DNA of 64,000 nucleotides from Clostridiales bacterium (GTDB lineage: Bacteria; Bacillota_E; Sulfobacillia; Sulfobacillales; JAIMBI01): NCBI GenBank assembly GCA_027318915.1, contig DAHVOH010000004.1, forward strand, positions 11,417 to 75,416, in the 5' to 3' direction. The translations under genes and the position numbers were made by a program. The notes under the pieces were generated by a model. That model was not told where the DNA came from and ran no database searches. It saw only the letters and a program-made list of their open reading frames with translations. Position 1 is the first letter of the stretch. Each line of letters starts with the position of its first letter. Below, one piece after another: positions 35,272 to 42,990 of the stretch.

Positions 35272-35487
35272 ATGGCCAAGGGTGTGCTGATTGTCCCCGG
35301 CATGACCTGAGGAGGCTGCGCGTCTTCCGTGATGAAGGCGTTGCGGCAGGTGGACGGCGTGACGGATGTGGCGGCGGACTTTGAGACCAAGCGGGTCGAT
35401 GTGGACTACGCGGAGGATCGCACGACGCTCGCGGCGCTCCAGAGTCATTTGGCCGAAGTCGGTTGGGAGGCGGAGTTGCCCGCCTGA
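35272..35487 (+). CDS. HMA-domain metallochaperone-like protein with in-frame TGA (candidate selenoprotein)
   Basis: Read through one TGA (35308-35310, codon 13), the frame gives 71 residues: MAKGVLIVPGMT, then the TGA, then GGCASSVMKALRQVDGV and a normal HMA end (VDVDYAEDRTTLAALQSHLAEVGWEAEL). HMA domains such as CopZ and MerP bind metal through GMTCxxC; the TGA sits exactly at the first cysteine, giving UxxC if read as selenocysteine, with C16 intact. AGGAGGG lies six bases before the ATG at 35272; an ATG at 35269 is also in frame. A SECIS-like hairpin follows the TGA and a good terminator ends the gene. The alternative is a nonsense mutation from TGC. Needs Sec machinery elsewhere in the genome. 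Confidence 0.7.
35315..35347 (+). other. SECIS-like stem-loop downstream of the in-frame TGA
   Basis: CGTCTTC (35321-35327) pairs with GAAGGCG (35334-35340) around the six-base loop CGTGAT; below it GCTGC (35315-35319) pairs with GCGGC (35343-35347), with G35320 opposite TT. One pair in each arm is G-U. The apical loop begins 17 bases after the TGA and has G at its second position. Known bacterial SECIS elements have a small loop with an early G, about 16-37 bases after the UGA, so geometry and position fit. GC-rich sequence makes chance pairing possible. Confidence 0.55.
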
Positions 35488-35515
35488 CCGAGCGGGGGTG
35501 ACCGGCGGGAGCCCG

Positions 35516-35552
35516 AAGAGAACCGGAGCCGCGCGGCGACTCCGGTTCTCTT
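35516..35552 (+). terminator. Intrinsic terminator after the HMA gene
   Basis: AAGAGAACCGGAG (35516-35528) pairs perfectly over 13 bases with CTCCGGTTCTCTT (35540-35552) around an 11-base loop; TTT follows the core stem. It lies 28 bases after the HMA stop codon and before the converging peptidase gene. It supports the small genes at 34983-35487 being a complete transcription unit with a real 3' end. Confidence 0.8.
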
Positions 35553-35612
35553 TGCCCATCAACCGCTCCTGCGTGCGGCGCCGCACGCGGGGACGGCCGT
35601 CCGGCCCGGATT

Positions 35613-36407
35613 CTAGGAGGCGGGAGCCGACGGGCTGACCGACCCGTACTGGATGTTGAATCCGTCAGTGTCGGAGTCGGGCACCGACGGGGTGGAGACC
35701 TGCTTGCCCTTTTGAATCATGACGCCCCCGTCGCTCGTGACCAAGCCGGGATTGCCTCCGTTGGCCGTGCCGGGGTTGAACGTGGTCTCGCCGTAGTTGG
35801 CCAGGGTGGCGATGTGGCCGCCCACGGTGGGCGCCTCCTGAATCCACTCGGCCGAGGCTCCGGGACCGCTGTAGGCTTGCTTGGTCGAGAAGGTCCAGCC
35901 TTCCGTGGTGTCCTTCAGCGTGATGGTCCATTCGCCGCCGCCGTCGTTGACGATGCTGGCCGACATGTGGTCGCCGGGCTGCACCGGCTCATTGATGACG
36001 GTCTCGGCGGCGGGGAGAATCTCCCACCAGGCCGAATACTGCGCGCCGCCCTGGGCGTAGTCCTGCTCGGTGCCGGTCTGGATCAGATCGCTGTTGTTGA
36101 AGCCGTCGATGCCGACCCAGCTGGCCGAATACGTTGGGCCCCGGCTGGGACTGACCGTGGGGACAATCCAGTTGCCGGTCACGCTGGTATACGGAGCTCC
36201 CGTGGTGATGGCGTAGCCGGACCAGTTGCTGGAGGACCAGCCGAAAGCGGGTCCGCCCGACTTTGGACCCTTGTGGTTGCCCCGAAGCGCGATGCGGGGC
36301 GTGTGGAAAATCACCGTGACGGGTGCGGCGCCGCCCGCCAAAGCCGCGGGCACCGAAACCATCGCCAGCGCGGCCAGGCTGGCCGCCGTACGACCCCAGG
36401 CACTCAT
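35613..36407 (-). CDS. Secreted peptidase G1 (glutamic endopeptidase) family
   Basis: A 264-residue protein with a Sec signal peptide (TAASLAALAMVSVPAALAGG) followed by a G1/eqolisin domain: SSSNWSGYAITTG, SVTGNWIVPTVSP, YSASWVGIDG, LIQTGT, AWWEILPA and AEWIQEAP. The expected catalytic pair is Gln110 (LIQTG) and Glu187 (AEWIQE) by analogy with scytalidoglutamic peptidase. These enzymes work at acid pH, which hints at an acidic habitat. Glycine/serine-rich stretches link strands. The ATG at 36407 has AAGGAGG eleven bases upstream. Confidence 0.85.
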   Translation of the reverse strand: MSAWGRTAASLAALAMVSVPAALAGGAAPVTVIFHTPRIALRGNHKGPKSGGPAFGWSSSNWSGYAITTGAPYTSVTGNWIVPTVSPSRGPTYSASWVGIDGFNNSDLIQTGTEQDYAQGGAQYSAWWEILPAAETVINEPVQPGDHMSASIVNDGGGEWTITLKDTTEGWTFSTKQAYSGPGASAEWIQEAPTVGGHIATLANYGETTFNPGTANGGNPGLVTSDGGVMIQKGKQVSTPSVPDSDTDGFNIQYGSVSPSAPAS

Positions 36408-37157
36408 GATTGCGCGTTCCTCCTTCATTTGCGTTCCTGTGCGTTCCGTCCCTCATGGGCTCCAGGGGGATCGGATGGCTTTGCCCTGCGCGTCCGGCCG
36501 GGCCAAGGCGCGCCCTTCGGAGAGAGCACGTCGACCGCCGGACAGCCACCATCCCCTCAACGCGACGTAAACTCAACCAACCGGGACCGCACGCGAACCC
36601 GGAACCGTCCGTTCGCCCATCGCCATTCGCCACCGACGTCAGGAATACCTTTCCGAGGCAAGAAAGATCTGGGGGCGCCGCCGGTCGGCAGGATTCGGGG
36701 GACGCGAAGCCGAAGCAACCGGATGAGGATCGGCGACGTTCATATTGACAGGGATCGGGTGCCGACATACTGTAAACGTGATCCGGGCCCGGACGGCGGA
36801 ATGGCTTCAAGCCGGGGTTGTCGGGCTCTCCCGCCGGTCGTCCGTGAGATCACGGGCCGGCAGGTGCCGCGTCGGATGATGGGGAGACGTTGGTGGACGC
36901 GGTCGTTCATGCCCGAGCGGCCGGTTCGATATGGGGATGACTCAGAGCTGCGGCGCCACGTGCGCCGTGGGTGGTTATTGCATATACCGGTGAACCCGGC
37001 GGACACGGCAGCGAGATGCGGGCTCCGGCCCAGGATGGTTATAAATCGCGTGCGCCAGTCCCGTGGGAAGCGGTTTTGGGTTGGGTCCGGGTCGGGGCGG
37101 GGTGCTGGAGGTCGCTTCGCCGTCGTGATCACATAGGGCTATGGAGGTGTGTGTCTG
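36408..37157. other. Long intergenic region before the ABC permease genes
   Basis: These 750 bases separate the divergent peptidase and dppC-like genes. No open frame has a ribosome-binding site or recognisable domain. It contains a good sigma-A-like promoter (36745-36773) directed at the permease genes and a fold-back segment right behind it (36777-36854). If the promoter is real, the permease mRNA would have a leader of about 380 bases. Confidence 0.5.
36745..36773 (+). promoter_or_regulatory. Sigma-A-like promoter in the gap before dppC
   Basis: TTGACA (36745-36750) is followed after exactly 17 bases by TACTGT (36768-36773). The -35 is perfect and the -10 keeps three of six consensus bases. 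It reads towards the permease genes 385 bases away, with an inverted-repeat segment right at the expected start of transcription. It could drive a long leader or a separate small RNA. Confidence 0.5.
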
Positions 37158-38054
37158 ATGTCTGCCGCCCCCGAGGTGCTTCCCGCCGGGAATGCGCCGG
37201 AAGACGTTACCCCCTCGCATTCGCGGCAGTGGCGACTGTTCTGGTCCAGTCCGCTGGCCGTCGCCGGGGTCGCCATGTTGGTGTTTGTGGTGCTGTTCAG
37301 TTGGGGCGGCCCTCTTATTGACCACGCGTCCATCGACGCCCCCAACTTGACCGACATTTTGGCGGCGCCCACCCTGGCTCACCCGCTGGGCACGGACGCC
37401 CTGGGCCGCGACGAATTGGTGCGGCTGATGGTGGGCGGCCAGGTTTCGCTCATTGTCGGCTTTGCCGCCGCCGTGGTCAGCATGTTCATCGGGGTGCTGT
37501 ACGGGATGTTCTCCGGGCTGATTGGCGGACCGGTCGATGTGGTGCTCATGCGCATCGTCGATGTGCTGCTGGCCATCCCCACCCTTTTCTTGCTCCTGCT
37601 GCTGGACTCTTTGTTCACGCCGAGCGCTCTCCTGCTGACCATCATTTTAGCCACCACGTCCTGGTTCGGGGTCACCCGTCTGGTGCGCGGCGAGGTGCTG
37701 TCCATCAAGCAGCGCGACTATGTCGAGGCGGCGCGGGCCAGCGGGGCGGGAACGTCGCGCATCATGTGGCGACATATGCTCCCCAATATTATCGGGGTCG
37801 TGACCGTCACCACCACCTTCCAGGTCGGAGGCGTGATTCTGACCGTCGCCGCCCTGAGCTTCCTGGGCCTCGGCCTTCCGCCGCCGGCGCCGAACTGGGG
37901 CGAATTGCTGTCGGACAGCATGAGCTATATCTTCCAGGGCGCCTGGTGGCTCATGTATCCGCCCGGACTGATGATCGTGATTACCGAACTGGGTGTGAAC
38001 TTCGTCGGAGATGCCATGCGGCAGGCGTTCGACCCGCGGCTAATGGGGGTGTAG
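37158..38054 (+). CDS. Dipeptide/oligopeptide/nickel ABC permease (DppC type)
   Basis: A 298-residue membrane protein: N-terminal helix (PLAVAGVAMLVFVVLFSWGG), HPLGTDALGRDELVRLMVGG typical of DppC/OppC, and the EAA loop EAARASGAGTSRIMWRHMLPN, which contacts the ATPase. It should form a permease pair with the next gene for import of peptides, nickel or similar solutes. The ATG at 37158 has GGAGG ten bases upstream. No substrate-binding protein or ATPase gene lies nearby, so those must be elsewhere. Confidence 0.9.
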   Translation: MSAAPEVLPAGNAPEDVTPSHSRQWRLFWSSPLAVAGVAMLVFVVLFSWGGPLIDHASIDAPNLTDILAAPTLAHPLGTDALGRDELVRLMVGGQVSLIVGFAAAVVSMFIGVLYGMFSGLIGGPVDVVLMRIVDVLLAIPTLFLLLLLDSLFTPSALLLTIILATTSWFGVTRLVRGEVLSIKQRDYVEAARASGAGTSRIMWRHMLPNIIGVVTVTTTFQVGGVILTVAALSFLGLGLPPPAPNWGELLSDSMSYIFQGAWWLMYPPGLMIVITELGVNFVGDAMRQAFDPRLMGV

Positions 38055-38057
38055 GGC

Positions 38058-39008
38058 ATGGGAGTCTTTGCAATCAAACGCATCATCCAGGCGATTCCGA
38101 CGCTGATTGGCCTAACCCTGGTGAGCTTCCTGCTGGTGCACATCGTGCCCGGCGGGCCGGCCCAAGCCATGCTGGGCCCCAAGGCGACTCCCGCCCGGGT
38201 GGCCGCCATCAATCGGGAATTCGGCCTGAACAAGCCGCTGTACATTCAGTACTATCACTGGTTCGTGCAGCTGCTGCACGGCAACTTGGGCGTGTCGTAC
38301 TTCTACAACCAGACGGTGTCGCAGCTGTTTGCCATTGACCTGCCGCGCACGCTGGCCATTGTCGGCTTGGCGCTGCTGTTCTCGCACATCATCTCCATCC
38401 TGCTGGGCAGCATTCAGGCCTACTGGCGGGACAGCTGGTTCGACCACGTGCTGACGACGATTGCCTACTTCTTCTACTCGATGCCCATCTTCTGGCTCGC
38501 CATCGTGGTGCTGGTGTTCTTCGCCATCAACCTGAACATGTTCCCGTCAGGCGGCATCAGCGATCCGACGGCGCCGCAGAACTTCGGCAACTGGGCGTCG
38601 CACGTCACGCTGCCGGTGGTGACCTTCGTCATCGCGAACGTGGCCGGGTGGGGCCGGTTCATGCGCACCACCATGATTGACTCGCTCGTGCAGGACTACA
38701 TCCGGACGGCCCGGGCCAAAGGGGTCAAGGAGTTTCTGGTCGTGTTCAAGCACGCGCTGCGAAACTCCATCCTGCCGCTCATCACCTTGTTTGGCTACAA
38801 TATCCCGACGCTGTTTGCGGGGGCACTGCTGATCGAGGTGGTGTTCAACTATCCGGGCATGGGTCTCCTGCTGTACAATGCCGCCATCAAGCGTGACTAC
38901 CCCATTATCATGGCCGGCATCGTGGTGGCGGGAGCGCTCACCATCATCGGCAACTTGATTGCCGACCTGCTCTACGGGCTCGCCGACCCCCGCATTCGCT
39001 ACGACTAG
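38058..39008 (+). CDS. Dipeptide/oligopeptide/nickel ABC permease (DppB type)
   Basis: A 316-residue protein: KRIIQAIPTLIGLTLVSFLLVHIVPG at the N-terminus, AINREFGLNKPLYIQYYHW, and the EAA loop of the type RTARAKGVKEFLVVFKHALRN. It begins three bases after the stop of the DppC-type gene. The order C before B is the reverse of most dpp/opp operons. A perfect 16-bp hairpin follows at 39080-39115. Confidence 0.9.
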   Translation: MGVFAIKRIIQAIPTLIGLTLVSFLLVHIVPGGPAQAMLGPKATPARVAAINREFGLNKPLYIQYYHWFVQLLHGNLGVSYFYNQTVSQLFAIDLPRTLAIVGLALLFSHIISILLGSIQAYWRDSWFDHVLTTIAYFFYSMPIFWLAIVVLVFFAINLNMFPSGGISDPTAPQNFGNWASHVTLPVVTFVIANVAGWGRFMRTTMIDSLVQDYIRTARAKGVKEFLVVFKHALRNSILPLITLFGYNIPTLFAGALLIEVVFNYPGMGLLLYNAAIKRDYPIIMAGIVVAGALTIIGNLIADLLYGLADPRIRYD

Positions 39009-39079
39009 ACGGCCACCGTCGAACGGTGCGGGTGAGCGAGCGGAACGACCGGACGCGGTTGCGGGCCGCTGAGATTCGA

Positions 39080-39115
39080 GCAGGGGCTTCGACGCTGCGG
39101 CGTCGAAGCCCCTGC
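39080..39115. terminator. Perfect 16-bp hairpin between converging genes
   Basis: GCAGGGGCTTCGACGC (39080-39095) is fully complementary to 39100-39115, with loop TGCG. It lies 71 bases after the DppB-type gene and 49 bases from the end of the broken MFS gene on the other strand. No T-run follows on either strand. It resembles the hairpins at 23961, 57222 and 62148. Confidence 0.65.
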
Positions 39116-39164
39116 GGGTACCCGGGCGGCGGGGGGTGCAGGAGCGTTTGGAGGGTAGCGTCCC

Positions 39165-40383
39165 TCAGTGAGACGCCGACGCGGCGGCCGCGCTCACGGG
39201 GTCAAATCGTCCTCTGGGGCTCAGGCGTCGTGACGGGAGCGCCGCGGCGACGAGACACCCTGCCGCCGCCAGGATTCCCACCGGCAGACCGAAGGCCGCC
39301 GCCACGGTTCCGATGCCCCAGGCCCCGAAGGCGCCCAGGGTGTTGCCCACGCCCATGGTGAGGCCCGACGCCAGGGCCGCCTGATCGGGGAACAGACTCT
39401 GTCCGTATACGAGCAAGGTGGCGCCGGCTCCGTTGGCGGAAAAGCCCCAGACGGCCACCAGAGCCCAAAATCCCCAGGCGCGCCGATGCCGAACGCCCAG
39501 GCCGTCGCGGCCAGGGCCGCCGCGAGAGGTGACACCAGCAAGACAGGCCACGGTCCCCGTCGATGCAAGACGCGTCCTCAGACCGGGTTGCCGGCCATGC
39601 CGGCTCCATAAACCAGGGTCAGCAGCAGGCCGCTGTCCGCCAGCGAGCCGCCCCGACTATGCCACAGAATGGGCAGCAGCGTGAGCAGACTGGCCGTTCC
39701 CAGATTGCGCAACACCACCACCAAAAAGAATGGCCGGGCGCGTCGTTGGGCTGTATTCCACAATCCGACCAAAGACGGCCCGGGACGCGGTGTGGGCCGG
39801 GGCAATCCGCGTGCCGAATCGTAGAGCAAGGCGGCCGCGATCAGCCCGGGAACGGCCAGAAGAGCTAATCCCGAGCTGCCTGGCCCAGTGCCAGAGCAGG
39901 ACCACCGCCAAAGGCGCCAAGGCGTGGCCCACCATGCCGCTGACCCGCCATCCGCTCATCCGCCGTCCCGGTTGGGTGGGGTCCGCGCGCGTCACCAGAG
40001 CCGCCATGTGGGGATGAAAAGCCCATTGCCCAGGCCACCCACCATGAGCGCGGCGGCGAACACGGCGTACGAAGGGGCGACGCCAGTCCGAAGGAGGCGC
40101 CCAGGCTCCCGATGAGGAGTCCGCCGACAATGAACCAGGGACCGCCACGGCGGTCGGCCCACCAGCCCATCACGGGCTGCAGAGCTTGGGTGGACAGCGC
40201 CACCAAACCCGTGAGCAGGCCGGCTTGGCCGGCATTGAAATGCCAGCGCAGCATCAGCACCGGCAAGAGCGCCAGATACAGCGATGGATAGCCGTCGTTG
40301 ACGGCATGGGAGACGGACCAAACGACGTCGGTCGCCCATGCCGGCCGCCGGCCCGCACCGGCGCCCAGCGCTTTAGACGCCAT
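39165..40383 (-). pseudogene. Broken MFS exporter, fosmidomycin-resistance (Fsr)-like
   Basis: Translation pieces in changing frames add up to one MFS protein of about 400 residues: VVWSVSHAVNDGYPSLYLAL with LQPVMGWWADRRGGPWFIVG (near the 5' end), then SYAVFAAALMVGGLGNGLFI, then HMAALVTRADPTQPGRRMSG, then LRNLGTASLLTLLPILWHSR, then ALVAVWGFSANGAGATLLVY up to the end at 39165. At least five frame changes are needed; three map to runs of C or G (near 40070, 40017 and 39870) where one base is missing or extra. The first part matches Fsr-type drug exporters. The start at 40383 overlaps the methyltransferase end. Either a decaying gene or a local sequencing problem; the neighbours are intact. Confidence 0.8.
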
Positions 40384-41092
40384 GGCCGGCGTGAGAGACG
40401 GGACGATCGACGTCATACCGCACGGCGATAAATCCTGCGTCTTCGATGGGGCGGGCGGTTCGACGCATACGCTCGCGGGTCCAGGCGGCGGCCTCTTGGT
40501 TAAATTCGTCGGGTCCCACGAACAGTCCCGCCCTCACGGCGGCCGGTGGCCGGTCAATCAGGGCGGCCAGTTCGGGCAAAGTCCAGAAATGGGCCGTGCG
40601 GTAGATCGAGAAGGGGTCCCGGCGGCGACGGTCAGCATAGTGCCGTGCCCAGGGACCGCCCCCCTGAATCAGGCCCAACACGAGCCGCCCCTGCGGCCGC
40701 AGCACCCGCAACGCCTCTCGGAGAACCTGAGCCGGGTCGGTCACAAATTCCAGGGTGACCTGGAGCAAGGCCGCATCAAAGACGCCGTCCGGCCAGGGCA
40801 ACCGGCTGAGGTTGGCCCGGCGGCAGAGGATCGATCCGGCGGCAGGCGGGGGTTTCGCCCGCGCCCGCGCCAGCATGGCCGGGGACGCATCCACACCGAC
40901 GACGAAGCACCCCCGCGTCGCCAGCCAGAGGGCGTACGACCCGGTGCCGCACCCCAGGTCGGCCACGCTCTCGCCCGCCCACGGCTCGAGCGTGGCCTCG
41001 ATCAGCTCCCGTTCGACCGCATCGACGAAATGGCCGAGGGGCGTCTGGCAAAATGCGTCGTAGCGTCCGGCGACATCATCAAACCCCGGCAT
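40373..41092 (-). CDS. Class I SAM-dependent methyltransferase
   Basis: A 239-residue protein of the Methyltransf_11 type: SAM motif I VADLGCGTGSYAL, motif II acidic residue in VVGVDASPAML, and the segment LPWPDGVFDAALLQVTLEFV with VLREALRVLRPQGRLVLGL. It resembles UbiE/MenG-like and small-molecule methyltransferases; the substrate is unknown. The ATG at 41092 lacks a strong ribosome-binding site. It lies 81 bases behind the SQR-like gene in the minus-strand sulfur cluster and overlaps the broken MFS gene. Confidence 0.85.
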   Translation of the reverse strand: MPGFDDVAGRYDAFCQTPLGHFVDAVERELIEATLEPWAGESVADLGCGTGSYALWLATRGCFVVGVDASPAMLARARAKPPPAAGSILCRRANLSRLPWPDGVFDAALLQVTLEFVTDPAQVLREALRVLRPQGRLVLGLIQGGGPWARHYADRRRRDPFSIYRTAHFWTLPELAALIDRPPAAVRAGLFVGPDEFNQEAAAWTRERMRRTARPIEDAGFIAVRYDVDRPVSHAGHGV

Positions 41093-41173
41093 GGCGCCGA
41101 CTCTTGACCCCAGGGCGCCGGACCCGGGTGACCGCCATCGCCGCCCGGGGCACGCCGCTCACATCGGGACCGT

Positions 41174-42322
41174 CTACCACCATTGTGCCCACCAGTGGCG
41201 TTCAAAGGCGACCTTGGCCGCGTGCCAGTGATGCCCCGGCCGGTAGGTGCGGACGTTGGGCGCCGGTTGCGCGTAAAAGTTCCCGCGGGCAAACCCGGCC
41301 ACGCCGCCACCCATCTCAATGAAGCACTCTCCCTGACCGTCGAACACACCCACCGGGCCGGTGCCGGTGAGGCGATGCGCCACGGTCTGGGCGACGGCCT
41401 CTCCCTGGCGATGGGCAAAGATGCCGGCCTTGGGCAGCGGTTTGCCCACGACGAGCGGAATGCCGACCAGGTCGCCGATGGCGAACACATTGGCGAACGG
41501 TGTTTCCAACGTGCGGGCGTCTACGGACACCCATCCGTCCGCCGGCGCCAGTCCAGCCTCCACCACGACCGGCGGCACCCGGTGGGGTGGCACGTACGCC
41601 AGCAGATCGTAGGGGACTGCGGTCCCGTCGGTGAAGAGAAGGCGGTGCTCCGCGGCATCGACCCGGGAGACCTGCTGGCTGGGATGATAGGGCACATCAT
41701 GTTGACGCAGGGCATCCACCACGGACTGGCTCACCACCGGGCCCGCAACGCCCATGGGCGAGGGTTCCGCCGCCCACACGGAGACGTCGACCCGCTCACG
41801 GCGGTGGCGCTTGCGAAGATAGCCGTCAATCAGCATGGCAGCCTCATAGGGGGCTGCCGGACACTTGAACGGGACGCGGCTGATGAGCACGACGACGTGA
41901 CCGTGGTCGAGCGTCTGAAGCGCGCTCCACGTTGCCTCGGCGCCCGCGACGGTGTAGAAGTTGCCGGGTTCATCGGGCAGACCGGGGACCTGCGCGGGAT
42001 CTAAGTCGGCGCCCAAGGCGAGAATCACCGCGTCGCCGGTCCATTCCCGGCCGCCGGCCGTGAGGATGCGCCGGCCGGGATCAAACGCCGCAACGGGCTC
42101 ACTCACCACCGTGATGCCGCGTTCGCGCAGGTCGGCCAACGGGCGCCGAACCTGTTCGGCCCGCCGGGTACCGGTCATCAGCCACAGCAGGGAGGGCCAG
42201 AAGGTGTGAACGGTATCACGGTCAAACACCACGATCTCATCCTGCGGCAAAAGCCGTTTCCGGAGCGCGTGCGCCGCCTGCAGTCCGCCGACGCCCGCCC
42301 CGGCAATCAAGACTCTGTGCAT
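41174..42322 (-). CDS. Sulfide:quinone oxidoreductase-like flavoprotein
   Basis: A 382-residue FAD protein with the N-terminal dinucleotide motif GAGVGGLQAA, a second FAD contact FAIGDLVGIP, and the SQR/flavocytochrome c segment VPFKCPAAPYEAAMLIDGYL. It has only two cysteines in expected redox positions, C154 and C333; SQRs of the Acidithiobacillus type have three. It probably oxidises sulfide to sulfane sulfur with electrons passed to quinone. GAGGAGG lies five bases before the ATG. The DsrE and ArsR-rhodanese genes upstream support a sulfide function. Confidence 0.82.
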   Translation of the reverse strand: MHRVLIAGAGVGGLQAAHALRKRLLPQDEIVVFDRDTVHTFWPSLLWLMTGTRRAEQVRRPLADLRERGITVVSEPVAAFDPGRRILTAGGREWTGDAVILALGADLDPAQVPGLPDEPGNFYTVAGAEATWSALQTLDHGHVVVLISRVPFKCPAAPYEAAMLIDGYLRKRHRRERVDVSVWAAEPSPMGVAGPVVSQSVVDALRQHDVPYHPSQQVSRVDAAEHRLLFTDGTAVPYDLLAYVPPHRVPPVVVEAGLAPADGWVSVDARTLETPFANVFAIGDLVGIPLVVGKPLPKAGIFAHRQGEAVAQTVAHRLTGTGPVGVFDGQGECFIEMGGGVAGFARGNFYAQPAPNVRTYRPGHHWHAAKVAFERHWWAQWW

Positions 42323-42560
42323 GCCTGCCTCCTCACAATCTGTTCACCCGCCGGCGCCGCGTCACCGGATGCGTGAGAACACGGCGGCTGGGGCAGCGGG
42401 CATTGAGCGTCACGCTCCGACGACACGGGGTGGACGGCCCACGATCCGAACGGTGGCGCCCACCCACGCACAATCACGACATCGGCGGCCGCGTCCGGCA
42501 CGCCGGTGTGGGAACCGGAGGGTCCGGCCGGCGTGCGGCGCGAAACCGGGAGGGGCCGTC

Positions 42561-42911
42561 TCAGTACACGAGCACCTTGTCCGCCTCCAGTGTCCACGCG
42601 GACAATTCATCCAGGGAACTTCGCTTGACGCCGGCCACCAGGTCTTCCTCCGTCAGCGCCCGCGCATCCATGCACGATCCGCACGCACCGCAGGAGCTGC
42701 CCTGCCGCACCGCGATGGTCAGCATCCGTTCCAGATTGTAGTAGCCGTTCGGAGTGGTCTGACCGCGGCGGGCCGCATGCACCGCGTCGGCCATCAGGAA
42801 GATTTTGACGGCGATATCCGGGAGCTTGGCCAGCGCCGTCGCGTGGCGGAGCGCGTTGTAGGCGCGCTCCGTGCCGTAGGGAGGGTCGTTGACCACAAAC
42901 AAGATTTGCAC
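42561..42911 (-). CDS. DsrE-family sulfur carrier protein
   Basis: A 116-residue protein: VQILFVVNDPPYGTERAYNA, then ALAKLPDIAVKIFLMADAVH, and the cysteine cluster SSCGACGSCMDAR near the middle of the protein. DsrE/DsrF/TusD-like proteins carry sulfur on a cysteine during persulfide trafficking. The GTG at 42911 has AAGGAG eight bases upstream. It lies between the ArsR-rhodanese regulator and the SQR-like gene in the same direction, so a role in handling sulfane sulfur from SQR is likely. Confidence 0.85.
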   Translation of the reverse strand: MQILFVVNDPPYGTERAYNALRHATALAKLPDIAVKIFLMADAVHAARRGQTTPNGYYNLERMLTIAVRQGSSCGACGSCMDARALTEEDLVAGVKRSSLDELSAWTLEADKVLVY

Positions 42912-42990
42912 GCGTCTCACTCCTTGCCACAAGATCACAAGGCGTCGTGTCGGCGAGGTTCTGGGGAGCGAAAGGACGGCGGCCGGACCG

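Noticed and set aside
35712..37136. A 474-codon plus-strand frame across the peptidase gene and the gap behind it
   Set aside because: It is antisense to a secure gene for half its length and has no homology or ribosome-binding site in the rest.
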